Positions 7,394 through 16,291 of a DNA stretch of 32,858 nt are shown piece after piece. A model generated the notes under the pieces. It was given only the letters and a program-made list of their open reading frames with translations. It searched no databases and was not told the origin of the DNA. The translations under genes and the position numbers were made by a program. Every line of letters starts with the position of its first letter. The first letter of the stretch is position 1. The stretch comes from Candidatus Omnitrophota bacterium (GTDB lineage: Bacteria; Omnitrophota; Gorgyraeia; Zapsychrales; Zapsychraceae): positions 1 through 32,858 of the forward strand of contig JAGOSC010000032.1 in NCBI GenBank assembly GCA_018062515.1, given 5' to 3'.

Positions 7394-7876
7394 TTGAAAA
7401 GAAAAATTGAACAACCAAATACAATAATCAAGGCCAAAGAATACGTATACCGGTTATTAAATTTTAGGCTGCGCAGTCAAAAAGAAATCGAAGATAAATT
7501 AACGCTTAAGCATTTTTCGACGGCACTCATTACGGAAACAATTGAATATTTTAAGCAACATGATTTGATCAATGACCGTGAATTCGCGAAAAAATGGATT
7601 TTCTTCCGCCAATCGAAACTTTACGGCAAAAACCGTATCCGTTTTGAACTTAAGCAAAAAGGTATAAAAGACGATATTATTGAGGAAGAATTATCGGAAG
7701 GATTTGCCGATTCTTCCGAAGAAGAATTTGTTTGTCAACTCGTTAAAAAACAATACGGAAAATATCAAAATATTGATCCGCAAAAACGTATAAAAAGATT
7801 ATACGATTATTTACGTCGCCGCGGATATCATCATCCTGTAATTATGAAAGTATTAAATCGTTATGATGAGCGCTGA
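7394..7876 (+). CDS. recX: RecX, regulator of RecA
   Basis: RecX binds the groove of the RecA filament and limits its extension and activity. The 160-aa protein is almost entirely helical and charged, with the family's repeated three-helix pattern: RLRSQKEIEDKL early, then FAKKWIFFRQSKLYGKNRIRFEL and ELKQKGI in the middle, and DYLRRRGYHHPVIMKVL at the end. The start is a TTG at 7394 with no good ribosome-binding site and no ATG nearby, which would keep its output below that of recA. It ends inside alaS, with a 14-base overlap, so alaS translation is probably coupled. Confidence 0.88.
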   Translation: MKRKIEQPNTIIKAKEYVYRLLNFRLRSQKEIEDKLTLKHFSTALITETIEYFKQHDLINDREFAKKWIFFRQSKLYGKNRIRFELKQKGIKDDIIEEELSEGFADSSEEEFVCQLVKKQYGKYQNIDPQKRIKRLYDYLRRRGYHHPVIMKVLNRYDER

Positions 7877-10505
7877 TCAGATACGCCAAAGTTTCTTAAA
7901 TTTTTTTGTTTCCAAACAACACACCCACGTCGAGAGTGATTCGCTGGTCCCCAAAGATGATCCTACCGTTTTATTTACGACGGCTGGGATGCAGCAGTTT
8001 AAAAAACAATTTCTCGGCTATAGCGCAGATTATACCCGCGCCACTACATCCCAAAAATGCATGCGTACCGACGACCTCGATGAAGTCGGCGTTACTGATT
8101 TTCATCATACGTTTTTTGAAATGTTAGGAAATTTTTCCTTCGGTGATTATTTCAAGAAGGAAGCAATTACCTGGGCCTGGGAATATTTAACCAAAGTCTT
8201 AAAGATTGATGAAAATCGATTATGGGTTTCTGTTTATCATGAGGATAGTGAAGCGGAAAGTATTTGGAAAAATGAAATTAAAATTAATCCGAAGAAAATT
8301 TTTAAGTTAGGCGGAAAAAGTAATTTTTGGCCTTCCAATGCTAAAGAAAATGGGCCTAATGGTCCTTGCGGTCCGTGCTCGGAAATATTTTACGATTATC
8401 ACCCTGAATTGGGCGGTTTCCCGTCGGATCCAGATCACGACAAAGGAAGATTTTGTGAAGTCTGGAATCTTGTTTTTACACAATTTAACCGCAAAGATGG
8501 AGGGATATTAGAACCATTACCCGGAAAAAATATTGATACCGGCATGGGTTTGGAACGTTTGACCGCCGTATTACAAGGAAAGATAAATAATTTTGAAACC
8601 GATATTTTTGCTCCAATTTTAAAAGCTATTGATGAGCATATTCATTTTGAATCCACTGAATCTTCCAAAAGGAATGAACGTTATGTTATGGCGGATCATA
8701 TTAGAGCAATTGTCATGGGTATTGGAGATGGCGTCATTCCGTCTAATAAAGAACGCGGATCTGTTATCCGACGATTAATTACCGAAATTACCGACATCGC
8801 CGTGCGAACAACAGGAAAATTTGAGCCGGTTATTTACAAACTTGTGCCGTCGGTTATCAAAACGATGAAGAATGGTTATCCGGATATTGAATCCAAAGCT
8901 ACCATGATTACCGACAATATTCTTAGCGTTGAAAAAGCTTTTTTAAAGGTGCGTGAAGTCCGTATACCCGAATTTGAAAAGATCGTTGCTGAAAATCAAA
9001 GTAGTGCCGATCATTTAGGCGCGGACATTTTTAATTTTAAAGATACGTATGGTTTAACTTTGTCGACGATGATTTCTGTTCTCGAAAAAAAAGGTGTTTC
9101 AAAAAGCGTCGTAGAAAAAGCCCTAGTTGCGTACAGACTTCACATGAAAAAACAGCAAGATCAATCCCGCGCGTCCAGTAAAATGACCGGTGATGTTTTT
9201 GCGGGTTCCGATTTACAGCTCGACTTGCCAAAAACGGACTTTCTCGGATACCATCATGCTCAAAGTACGAGTTCTATCTTGAAAATTTTCAAAGGATCCG
9301 ATCGCGTCAATGTCGCCCAGAAGGGCGATGCGATTAAAGTTATTTTAGATAAATCACCTTTTTATGCGGAGTCGGGTGGACAAATTGGCGATTCGGGAAT
9401 CATCACGCTGGGGGATGCTTCCATTCGAATATCAGACACACAAAAAATGGAAGATATTTTTATCCATTATGGAAACATTGAACAAGGAAGCTTTAAAACG
9501 GATGATGTCGTGACCGCGTTAATTGACATTGATCGTCGATTATCCATCATGCGTAATCATACGGCCACACATTTACTTCAATCAGCCATGAGAGAAATAT
9601 TGGGCGAACACATCAAACAACAAGGCTCATTGGTCGCGGAAGATCGTCTACGCTTTGATTTTTCTCATCCCAAAGCGATTTCAGAGAAAGAACTATCCGA
9701 TATTGAGAATATGGTGAATTTATTTGTAAGGGCTTGTGATCAGGTGACGACGGAATATCTGCCGATTGAAGAGGCACGGAGCCGCGGCGCTTTAGCTTTT
9801 TTTGCCGAAAAATATGGAAAAACCGTTCGTATTGTGTCGATCGGTAATTATTCAAAAGAATTTTGTGGGGGAACCCATCTTGGATCGACTGGACAAATCG
9901 GAGTATTTAAAATTATTCAAGAATCAGCGATTGCACAAGGCATACGCCGCATCGAAGCGGCGACGGGAATTTCTGCTTTAAAACGAATTAATCAAAATGC
10001 ACAGCAACTCAAACAGATCGCTGATTTATTTAAAGTACCGACGGAAGAAGTTTTATCTAAGGTTGAAAATCAAAACCGGAAAATAAAAGAAATGGAAAAA
10101 GATTTCGAAACTTTAAAATTTGAATCCATTAAAGCAATGATTGTCCCGGAGTTGGATAAAATCAAAGTAACGAATGGAATAAGCATTTATAAAAATGTTT
10201 TCAATAATATCGAAATGAGTGTGTTGAAAAAAATAACGGACTTTATTCAACAAAAACTTCCGGCATCGGTTATCATTTTAGGGGCAAAATCAAATGATTC
10301 GGCTTCAGTGGTTATTTCCAGCTCCACTCAAGCGATTAATCAAGGTTTTAAAGCGGATGCATTAATTAAGCAAGCCGCTGAAATCATCGACGGACGAGGC
10401 GGTGGTCAGCCCAAATTAGCCCAGGCCGGCGGTAAGAATCCGCAAAAACTCGACGAAGCTATCAATAAAATTTATGATCAGATGTTAAAAGGAACGCCCG
10501 CGTGA
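7863..10505 (+). CDS. alaS: Alanyl-tRNA synthetase
   Basis: AlaRS attaches alanine to tRNA-Ala and edits mischarged Ser or Gly. At 880 aa it has all four regions. The class II catalytic core contains LFTTAGMQQFKKQFLG, the DFHHTFFEMLGNFSFGDYF stretch and GLERL. The editing domain has a zinc site with HTATH (His566, His570) and CGGTH (Cys668, His672). A coiled-coil C-Ala domain ends in GRGGGQPKLAQAGG. The first ATG at 7863 is followed at once by another at 7866; either may be used. It starts inside recX and its TGA overlaps the GTG start of hisD by four bases. Confidence 0.97.
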   Translation: MMSADQIRQSFLNFFVSKQHTHVESDSLVPKDDPTVLFTTAGMQQFKKQFLGYSADYTRATTSQKCMRTDDLDEVGVTDFHHTFFEMLGNFSFGDYFKKEAITWAWEYLTKVLKIDENRLWVSVYHEDSEAESIWKNEIKINPKKIFKLGGKSNFWPSNAKENGPNGPCGPCSEIFYDYHPELGGFPSDPDHDKGRFCEVWNLVFTQFNRKDGGILEPLPGKNIDTGMGLERLTAVLQGKINNFETDIFAPILKAIDEHIHFESTESSKRNERYVMADHIRAIVMGIGDGVIPSNKERGSVIRRLITEITDIAVRTTGKFEPVIYKLVPSVIKTMKNGYPDIESKATMITDNILSVEKAFLKVREVRIPEFEKIVAENQSSADHLGADIFNFKDTYGLTLSTMISVLEKKGVSKSVVEKALVAYRLHMKKQQDQSRASSKMTGDVFAGSDLQLDLPKTDFLGYHHAQSTSSILKIFKGSDRVNVAQKGDAIKVILDKSPFYAESGGQIGDSGIITLGDASIRISDTQKMEDIFIHYGNIEQGSFKTDDVVTALIDIDRRLSIMRNHTATHLLQSAMREILGEHIKQQGSLVAEDRLRFDFSHPKAISEKELSDIENMVNLFVRACDQVTTEYLPIEEARSRGALAFFAEKYGKTVRIVSIGNYSKEFCGGTHLGSTGQIGVFKIIQESAIAQGIRRIEAATGISALKRINQNAQQLKQIADLFKVPTEEVLSKVENQNRKIKEMEKDFETLKFESIKAMIVPELDKIKVTNGISIYKNVFNNIEMSVLKKITDFIQQKLPASVIILGAKSNDSASVVISSSTQAINQGFKADALIKQAAEIIDGRGGGQPKLAQAGGKNPQKLDEAINKIYDQMLKGTPA

Positions 10506-11725
10506 AAACATTAACTCAAAATAGTCAAGTTTTACAACGTTTGTATAACCGGAATTTATTCGCACGGAAAAAACATGTTGAGGAAAAAGTCCGACGGATC
10601 ATCGAAGATGTTCGCCTAGAGGGTGATGAGGCGGTGCTCCGTTATACCAAACGCTTTGATAAAGCTTCTTTGGTTGCAAAAAAATTAAGAGTCGATGAAG
10701 CAGAAATTAGTGGCGCATACCAAGGCATTACCAGTGATTTTATTTCTAGTTTAAAAGTCATTATCAATAATGTTTCTGATTTTTATAAAAAACAAATTCA
10801 GCGTGCAGCGCGCATTACTCATGAAGAAGGGATTTTATTAAAAGAAATTATTCGTCCATTAGATTCCGTCGGTATATATATTCCCGCGGGCACCGCGCCA
10901 TTGGTTTCATCTGTATATATGACAGTGATCCCGGCCAAAATCGCTGGTGTTAAAAATATTATTATGGCCACACCGCCGGATGAAAAAGGCCATATTAATC
11001 CGCATATTTTGGCGGTCGCAAATTTACTCAAAGTTAATGAAATTTATAAGGTCGGCGGCGCCCAGGCCATCGCCGCCTTAGCATTTGGGACAAAAACCAT
11101 ACCAAAGGTCGATAAAATTATCGGACCCGGAAATATGTATGTGACCGAAGCCAAACGGCAATTATTTGGTTATGTGGATATCGATATGTTGGCCGGCCCG
11201 ACGGAGTTAGTTGTTATTGCGAATCGGCACAGTAATCCAAATTTTGTCGTCGCTGATATCGAGGCTCAAGCAGAACACATCGATGGTTTATCCATTCTCA
11301 TCAGCACATCAAAACAATTGCTTAAACAAGTTAAGAAGATGACAACCAAAGGCTACGGAATCTACGCTAAAAATATTGATGAAGCCATAGATATCGCCAA
11401 TCGTTTAGCGCCGGAGCATCTTCAGATTTTAACGAATAATCCGATTTCCATTGCAAACCGAATTGAACATGCCGGCGCGATATTTCTAGGACCATACAGT
11501 CCGACGGCGTTAGGTGATTACGCGGCTGGTCCAAGCCACGTTTTACCGACATTGGGAACGGCCAGGTTTTTTTCCGGATTATGTTTATCCGATTTCATGA
11601 AAAAAAGTCACGTGATTTCATATTCGAAAAAAGCGTTGGAACGAATGCGGGCAGGAATTGAAACAGTGGCTAAACTGGAAGGTTTACCCAAACATTACGA
11701 ATCCGTTAATTCAAGATTTATTTAA
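10502..11725 (+). CDS. hisD: Histidinol dehydrogenase
   Basis: HisD performs the last two steps of histidine synthesis, oxidising L-histidinol to L-histidine with two NAD+, using a zinc ion. The 407-aa length is slightly short of the usual ~430. Family motifs in order are RPLDSVGIYIPAG, KVGGAQAIAALAFGT, IGPGNMYVTEAKR, LAGPTELVV, a zinc-site DIEAQAEH, the catalytic APEHLQI, GDYAAGPSHVLPT and a C-terminal GLPKHYESV whose His is a probable zinc ligand. The start is GTG within the overlap GTGA with alaS, so its translation depends on ribosomes finishing alaS. It opens a partial his cluster (D, B, H, A, F); hisG, hisC and hisI/E are not in the window. Confidence 0.95.
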   Translation: MKTLTQNSQVLQRLYNRNLFARKKHVEEKVRRIIEDVRLEGDEAVLRYTKRFDKASLVAKKLRVDEAEISGAYQGITSDFISSLKVIINNVSDFYKKQIQRAARITHEEGILLKEIIRPLDSVGIYIPAGTAPLVSSVYMTVIPAKIAGVKNIIMATPPDEKGHINPHILAVANLLKVNEIYKVGGAQAIAALAFGTKTIPKVDKIIGPGNMYVTEAKRQLFGYVDIDMLAGPTELVVIANRHSNPNFVVADIEAQAEHIDGLSILISTSKQLLKQVKKMTTKGYGIYAKNIDEAIDIANRLAPEHLQILTNNPISIANRIEHAGAIFLGPYSPTALGDYAAGPSHVLPTLGTARFFSGLCLSDFMKKSHVISYSKKALERMRAGIETVAKLEGLPKHYESVNSRFI

Positions 11726-11735
11726 AAGGAAGATT

Positions 11736-12344
11736 ATGAATCAGCGCCGAGCAACATTGGAAAGAAAAAGCAAAGAAACGGAAATCACCGTCGATCTGAA
11801 TATTGACGGCAACGGAAAAACAAAAATTAAAACTCAAATCGGAATTCTTGATCACATGTTAGAGCTGTTTGCCTTTCATGGTTTTTTTGATTTAAACCTA
11901 GATGTAAAAAAAGCTGATCTTGAGATTGATATACATCACACCAACGAAGATATTGGAATTGTTTTAGGCAAAGCCTTTCGAAAGGCTCTAGGCGAAATGC
12001 AAGGCATCAAACGCTTTGGTGTCGGTTTTTCTCCGATGGAATCAACATTGGGCCGAACCGTCATTGATATTAGCGGACGCAGTTATTTTAAATTAGTTTG
12101 CGAAGGGCTATCATCGATTAAGGACCAGGAAAACTATTCCATGAAATATTTGGAACATTTTCTTGAGTCATTTGCGAATGGTTTAGGAGCGACAGTGAAT
12201 GTGACGATCGAAAATTCAGATGCTGATTTGCACACGAATATCGAAACAGTATTTAAATCATTGGGTTTGGCTTTAGATCAGGCTACAAGCATTGATCCTC
12301 GACGGGAAGGCGCTGTACCGTCGACAAAAGGAATTATTGATTAA
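11736..12344 (+). CDS. hisB: Imidazoleglycerol-phosphate dehydratase with an altered second metal motif
   Basis: HisB (IGPD) dehydrates imidazole glycerol phosphate to imidazole acetol phosphate using two Mn ions held by paired HHxxE motifs. The monofunctional 202-aa form has GILDHML (36-42), an intact first motif HHTNE (67-71), ESTLGR (102-107) and YLEHFLESFANGLG (139-151). In the second motif, where the family has HHxxE, this protein reads H-T-N-I-E (166-170), so the second His is Thr. The start at 11736 is supported by AAAAGGAAG just upstream; an open frame back to 11658 lies inside hisD and is rejected. It may work with altered metal coordination or be impaired. Confidence 0.92.
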   Translation: MNQRRATLERKSKETEITVDLNIDGNGKTKIKTQIGILDHMLELFAFHGFFDLNLDVKKADLEIDIHHTNEDIGIVLGKAFRKALGEMQGIKRFGVGFSPMESTLGRTVIDISGRSYFKLVCEGLSSIKDQENYSMKYLEHFLESFANGLGATVNVTIENSDADLHTNIETVFKSLGLALDQATSIDPRREGAVPSTKGIID

Positions 12345-12347
12345 CAC

Positions 12348-12383
12348 AAACGTCTTTGAAAATATTATTTCCAAAGCGTTTTT
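12348..12383 (+). terminator. Weak hairpin with T tract between hisB and hisH
   Basis: AAACG and CTTTG (12348-12358, one bulged T) pair with CAAAG and CGTTT (12372-12381) around a 13-base AT-rich loop, followed by five T residues (12379-12383). It fills the largest gap (71 bases) in the recA-to-rsmA gene run. It is AT-rich and bulged, so it probably attenuates at most partially. Confidence 0.4.
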
Positions 12384-12415
12384 CAAATGGACGTCTGTAT
12401 TAGTTTAAGGAAACA

Positions 12416-13015
12416 ATGATTGCCGTTATTGATTATGGAATGGGAAATTTACGCAGTGTTCAAAAAGCCCTTGAAAAATTGGGCGCTCAGGCGACGATTA
12501 CCGATAAAGCAAATGAAATACTGACGGCAAAAAAAGTAGTTTTGCCCGGCGTGGGTGCAATGGCGCCGGCCATGGAAAAACTCATTAGCCTTGGGCTTAT
12601 TGAGTCTATTAAACAAATCATTAAAGAAAAGAAACCATTCTTAGGGATTTGTTTAGGGTATCAATTATTATTTGAACAAAGCGATGAAGGCGGATCAATC
12701 AAAGGTTTAGGTTTATTGAAAGGCCAAGTCAAACGTTTTCAGACTCTAAAGGTACCTCACATGGGTTGGAATCAATTGATGAACAAACAAAAAAATTGTC
12801 CATTATTCACGGGTATTAATAACGGTGATGAGACATATTTTTGTCATTCCTATTATGTTGTCCCAACAGACACAAACGTTATCGCGACGACAACTCAATA
12901 CGGAATTGAATTTGCCTCGTCGATTAATACGGAAAATATATACGGTGTGCAATTTCACCCGGAAAAAAGTCAAACAACTGGTTTAAAAGTTTTGGAGAAC
13001 TTTATTAAATTATGA
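12416..13015 (+). CDS. hisH: Imidazole glycerol phosphate synthase, glutamine amidotransferase subunit
   Basis: HisH hydrolyses glutamine and channels ammonia to HisF in the IGP synthase that links histidine to purine synthesis. The 199-aa class I amidotransferase opens with IDYGMGNLRSV. It has the nucleophile elbow GICLGYQ with Cys79 (most homologues have Met where Tyr82 is) and the partner HPE motif (His181, Glu183). The oxyanion-strand PGVG lies at 44-47. AAGGAAAC just before the ATG supports the start. Its TGA overlaps the hisA ATG (ATGA), so the two are translationally coupled. Confidence 0.95.
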   Translation: MIAVIDYGMGNLRSVQKALEKLGAQATITDKANEILTAKKVVLPGVGAMAPAMEKLISLGLIESIKQIIKEKKPFLGICLGYQLLFEQSDEGGSIKGLGLLKGQVKRFQTLKVPHMGWNQLMNKQKNCPLFTGINNGDETYFCHSYYVVPTDTNVIATTTQYGIEFASSINTENIYGVQFHPEKSQTTGLKVLENFIKL

Positions 13016-13731
13016 TTCTATTTCCCGCAATTGATATTAAAAGTGGTAAGGTTGTTCGTTTGATTCAAGGAAAATTTGATCAAGTAACCGAATACTCGAA
13101 TGATCCGGTATCCATGGCCAAACACTGGGAAGATCAAGGGGCAAAATGGCTGCATGTCGTTGATTTAGATGGAGCTAAATCCGGAGAAATAAAAAATCGG
13201 GACATTATTCTCAAAATTGCCCAGGCCGTTGGTATTCCGGTTCAGATGGGCGGAGGAATCCGCACTAAAGAAGATGTATCTTTTCTGATTGAAGGCGGCA
13301 TCGCGCGAGTTGTTTTGGGAACGAGAGTTATTGAAGATACAACATTTTTATTGGATCTCCTTAGTACGTGGAATGAAAAAATTGCTGTCAGCTTAGATTG
13401 TTCCGGTGGTTATGTCGCTCAGAACGGATGGACCATGACATCAAATATACGCGGCATAGATCTGGTCCGTGAATTTGAATTACTTGGACTCAAATATTTA
13501 ATTTATACGGATATTGCCAGTGACGGAACATTAAGCGGCCCAAATTTCGAAGGTCTCAAGTCTATCTTAGCTGCCACGCAAATTCCAGTCATAGCTTCTG
13601 GTGGTATTGCGGATCTCGACGACGTTAAGCGTCTTAAAAGTCTTGAAAACCGCGGGGTCATCGGTGCGATTACCGGTAAGGCCATCTATGAAGGCAAGTT
13701 GGATTTCAAAAAAGCTTTGATGATATGTTAA
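13012..13731 (+). CDS. hisA: ProFAR isomerase (phosphoribosylformimino-AICAR-P isomerase)
   Basis: HisA carries out an Amadori rearrangement that turns ProFAR into PRFAR, the substrate of HisF-HisH. The 239-aa TIM barrel has the general base in FPAIDIKSGKVVRL (Asp8) and the second catalytic Asp in AVSLD (Asp129). Phosphate-binding loops are visible as MGGGIR (79-84) and IASGGI in the C-terminal half. No TrpF-like fusion is seen. It overlaps hisH by four bases and hisF by seven, so the H-A-F block is tightly coupled, matching the metabolic order. Confidence 0.95.
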   Translation: MILFPAIDIKSGKVVRLIQGKFDQVTEYSNDPVSMAKHWEDQGAKWLHVVDLDGAKSGEIKNRDIILKIAQAVGIPVQMGGGIRTKEDVSFLIEGGIARVVLGTRVIEDTTFLLDLLSTWNEKIAVSLDCSGGYVAQNGWTMTSNIRGIDLVREFELLGLKYLIYTDIASDGTLSGPNFEGLKSILAATQIPVIASGGIADLDDVKRLKSLENRGVIGAITGKAIYEGKLDFKKALMIC

Positions 13732-14480
13732 AAAAAAGAATAATTCCTTGTCTGGATGTTAAGGATGGTCGTGTCGTTAAGGGAACCAATTTTGTCGGGT
13801 TAAGGGATGCCGGCGATCCGGTTGAGGTCGCTAAAACATATGATCAGCAACGCGCGGATGAAATTGTCTTTCTTGATATAACCGCCAGCCATGAAAAACG
13901 CGGCATTATGATTGATATTGTAAAAAAGACTTCTGAGCAGGTCTTTATGCCATTGACTGTCGGCGGCGGGATTAATAGTCTTGATGATATACGTCAATTG
14001 CTGAATGCGGGCGCGGATAAAATTTCAATCAACACTTCGGCGGTAAAAAATCCCCGATTAGTGGAAGAAGCGGCGGAATGTTTTGGAAGTCAATGCATTG
14101 TCGTCGCGATTGACGCGAAAAAATCAAAGACAGGTTGGGAAGTTTATACACACGGCGGACGAACACCGACGGGTAAAGATGTGGTTCAGTGGGCTAAAGA
14201 AGTGGAAAAATTGGGAGCCGGCGAAATTCTTTTGACAAGCATGGATGCGGATGGAACAAAAAATGGTTATGACTTACCGTTAACGAAGGCCGTCTGCGAT
14301 GCTGTTAATATTCCGGTGATTGCCTCGGGCGGAGCAGGAACATTGGAACATTTTTTTGATATTTTTCAACAAACAACGGCCGATGCGGCCTTGGCAGCGT
14401 CGATCTTTCACTATAATGAAATTCCAATCCAAGAAGTTAAGAAATATTTAATCAATAAAAAAATTGCTATTCGACAATAA
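13725..14480 (+). CDS. hisF: Imidazole glycerol phosphate synthase, cyclase subunit
   Basis: HisF uses ammonia from HisH to convert PRFAR to imidazole glycerol phosphate and AICAR. The 251-aa TIM barrel carries the catalytic Asp11 in IPCLDVKDGRVVKG and Asp130 in VVAIDAKK, with phosphate loops TVGGGI (78-83) and IASGGAG in the second half. Length and motifs are standard. The start ATG lies inside hisA, and the stop TAA shares its last base with the trpE ATG, so trpE translation is likely coupled to the his genes. Confidence 0.96.
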   Translation: MLKKRIIPCLDVKDGRVVKGTNFVGLRDAGDPVEVAKTYDQQRADEIVFLDITASHEKRGIMIDIVKKTSEQVFMPLTVGGGINSLDDIRQLLNAGADKISINTSAVKNPRLVEEAAECFGSQCIVVAIDAKKSKTGWEVYTHGGRTPTGKDVVQWAKEVEKLGAGEILLTSMDADGTKNGYDLPLTKAVCDAVNIPVIASGGAGTLEHFFDIFQQTTADAALAASIFHYNEIPIQEVKKYLINKKIAIRQ

Positions 14481-15994
14481 TGAACCAACTATCTCTAGAA
14501 AAATTTTTAAAATTGTGTGAAAAAGGTAATCTGATTCCCGTCTATAAAGAAATTATGGGTGATTTAGATACACCTGTGTCCGCCTATTACAAGATTGCCG
14601 AAAAATCCAAATACTCTTTCTTACTCGAATCCGTCGAAGGTGAGGAAAAAATTGCCCGATTTTCTTTTTTGGCGAAAAATCCAGAATTGGTGATTCAATG
14701 TAAGGGTGACAAAATCACGATTTCTAAATCCGGATCTAAAACCTCGTCGGTAAAAACAATGGCGATAGAGGACACACCGCTTTCTATAATCAAAGAAGAG
14801 ATGGCAAAATATAAATTTGTCGAAATCCCGGAGCTGCCGCGCTTTTGTGGCGGTTTAGTCGGATATCTGAGTTACGATATGATTCGCCATTTTGAACGGC
14901 TCCCGACCAAAACAAAGGATGATTTAAATATCCCGGATGCTTATTTGATGCTGGCGAAAGATATAATTATCTTTGATCACATTCATCATAAAATAAAAGT
15001 TGTCAGCTGTATATCCGTTGACCCCAAAAGCAGCGTGAAAGCAAAAACTAATCGCTATAAACAAGCCATTCGGATCATTAACAATCTTATTAATGAGCTA
15101 AATCAGCCTTTAGCCATAAATAAAAATAAAAATGGACGAAAACCCTCTAAGTCAGTAGAATTGAAGGTTAAATCGAACTTCACAGAAGATCGTTTTAAGA
15201 AAATCGTGTCCGCCGCCAAGGAACAAATTAAGGCCGGCGAGATTATTCAAGTTGTTCTTTCACAACGTTTCGAAGTTGATCTAAAGACGGAACCTTTTCA
15301 AATCTATAGAAGCCTACGCGCGTTAAATCCATCGCCGTACATGTATTGCCTAAAGTTTGACGATATCCAGGTCATCGGTTCATCCCCCGAACTATTGGTC
15401 CGGTGTGAAGACGGAATTGTGGAAACCCGACCTATTGCCGGAACTCGTCCCCGCGGCAAAACGCAACAAGAAGATGATGCGTTCGCTAAAAATTTATTAG
15501 CCGATGAAAAGGAAAAAGCGGAACATATTATGTTGGTTGACTTAGGCCGGAATGATCTGGGACGCGTCTGTGAAAAAGGAACCGTTGAGTTATCAGAGTT
15601 TATGTCCGTCGAGAAATATTCGCACGTCATGCATATTGTCAGCAATGTCCGAGGCAAATTGAAAAGTAATCTGGATGATTTTGATGTGTTACGGGCCGCA
15701 TTTCCCGCCGGGACAGTATCCGGCGCGCCAAAAATCAGGGCTATGGAAATTATCGAAGACCTCGAATCCGTCCGACGTGGACCATACGCGGGATGTATTG
15801 GATATTTTAGTTTCTCAGGAAATCTCGATACATGCATAACAATCCGGACAATAGTCACGCATAAGAATAAAGCCTATGTTCAGGCTGGGGCGGGAATCGT
15901 CGCTGATTCTAATCCCCAAACCGAATATCAAGAAACATTAAACAAAGCAAAAGCACAACTAATGGCTATTGAATTAGCCCATCAACAAACATAA
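14480..15994 (+). CDS. trpE: Anthranilate synthase component I
   Basis: TrpE converts chorismate to anthranilate, the first step of tryptophan synthesis, using ammonia supplied by TrpG. The 504-aa length is normal. The tryptophan-feedback motif LLESVEG is at 48-54. The chorismate-utilising domain has IQVVLSQRFE, ETRPIAGTRPRG, the HIMLVDLGRNDLGRV region, YSHVMHIVS and GTVSGAPKIRAMEII. These, with the LLES motif, favour TrpE over aminodeoxychorismate synthase PabB. No trpG or other trp gene is next to it; it sits between hisF (one-base overlap) and rpsP (16-base gap). I see no Trp-codon leader or tandem terminator. Confidence 0.92.
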   Translation: MNQLSLEKFLKLCEKGNLIPVYKEIMGDLDTPVSAYYKIAEKSKYSFLLESVEGEEKIARFSFLAKNPELVIQCKGDKITISKSGSKTSSVKTMAIEDTPLSIIKEEMAKYKFVEIPELPRFCGGLVGYLSYDMIRHFERLPTKTKDDLNIPDAYLMLAKDIIIFDHIHHKIKVVSCISVDPKSSVKAKTNRYKQAIRIINNLINELNQPLAINKNKNGRKPSKSVELKVKSNFTEDRFKKIVSAAKEQIKAGEIIQVVLSQRFEVDLKTEPFQIYRSLRALNPSPYMYCLKFDDIQVIGSSPELLVRCEDGIVETRPIAGTRPRGKTQQEDDAFAKNLLADEKEKAEHIMLVDLGRNDLGRVCEKGTVELSEFMSVEKYSHVMHIVSNVRGKLKSNLDDFDVLRAAFPAGTVSGAPKIRAMEIIEDLESVRRGPYAGCIGYFSFSGNLDTCITIRTIVTHKNKAYVQAGAGIVADSNPQTEYQETLNKAKAQLMAIELAHQQT

Positions 15995-16010
15995 AGGGAG
16001 TAAAACACAC

Positions 16011-16262
16011 ATGGAAGTACGTATTCGCTTACAACGCACCGGCAGTTCAGTAAAAAATTGCCTGAATTATCGGGTGGTCGCCATCAACCGTAAAAAAGGA
16101 CGTGATTCTCGTCACTTAGAAATTCTTGGACATTATGATCCAGCCAAAAAGCCGGCTGTTATATCCATTGAACATGAAAAATTGGATAAATGGGTAAAAA
16201 AAGGTGCCACCGTTTCTGACACTGTAAGATCACTCATCAAGCTTTCAAAAAAGACTAAATAA
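16011..16262 (+). CDS. rpsP: 30S ribosomal protein bS16
   Basis: bS16 stabilises the 5' domain of 16S rRNA during 30S assembly. The 83-aa basic protein begins VRIRLQRTGS and contains YRVVAINRKKGRDSR, LEILGHYDP and DKWVKKGATVSDTV, all family hallmarks. AAAGGGAG at 15993-16000 supports the start. In most bacteria rpsP is followed by rimM, trmD and rplS; here it is followed by yajC-secDF, so the usual cluster is broken up. Confidence 0.96.
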   Translation: MEVRIRLQRTGSSVKNCLNYRVVAINRKKGRDSRHLEILGHYDPAKKPAVISIEHEKLDKWVKKGATVSDTVRSLIKLSKKTK

Positions 16263-16291
16263 TTTAACCTCGTCATCGAAGGGATTTTTTA

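Noticed and set aside
11658..11735. Longer hisB start inside hisD
   Set aside because: The extra residues do not resemble HisB, and the ATG at 11736 has a clear ribosome-binding site.
15304..15858. 184-codon open frame on the minus strand
   Set aside because: It lies entirely within trpE, has no family resemblance and has the skewed, Ser/Arg-rich composition of an antisense shadow.
10502..15994. His or Trp attenuator, or T-box leader, for the biosynthetic genes
   Set aside because: There is no gap large enough upstream of hisD or trpE, and no run of His or Trp codons followed by alternative hairpins.
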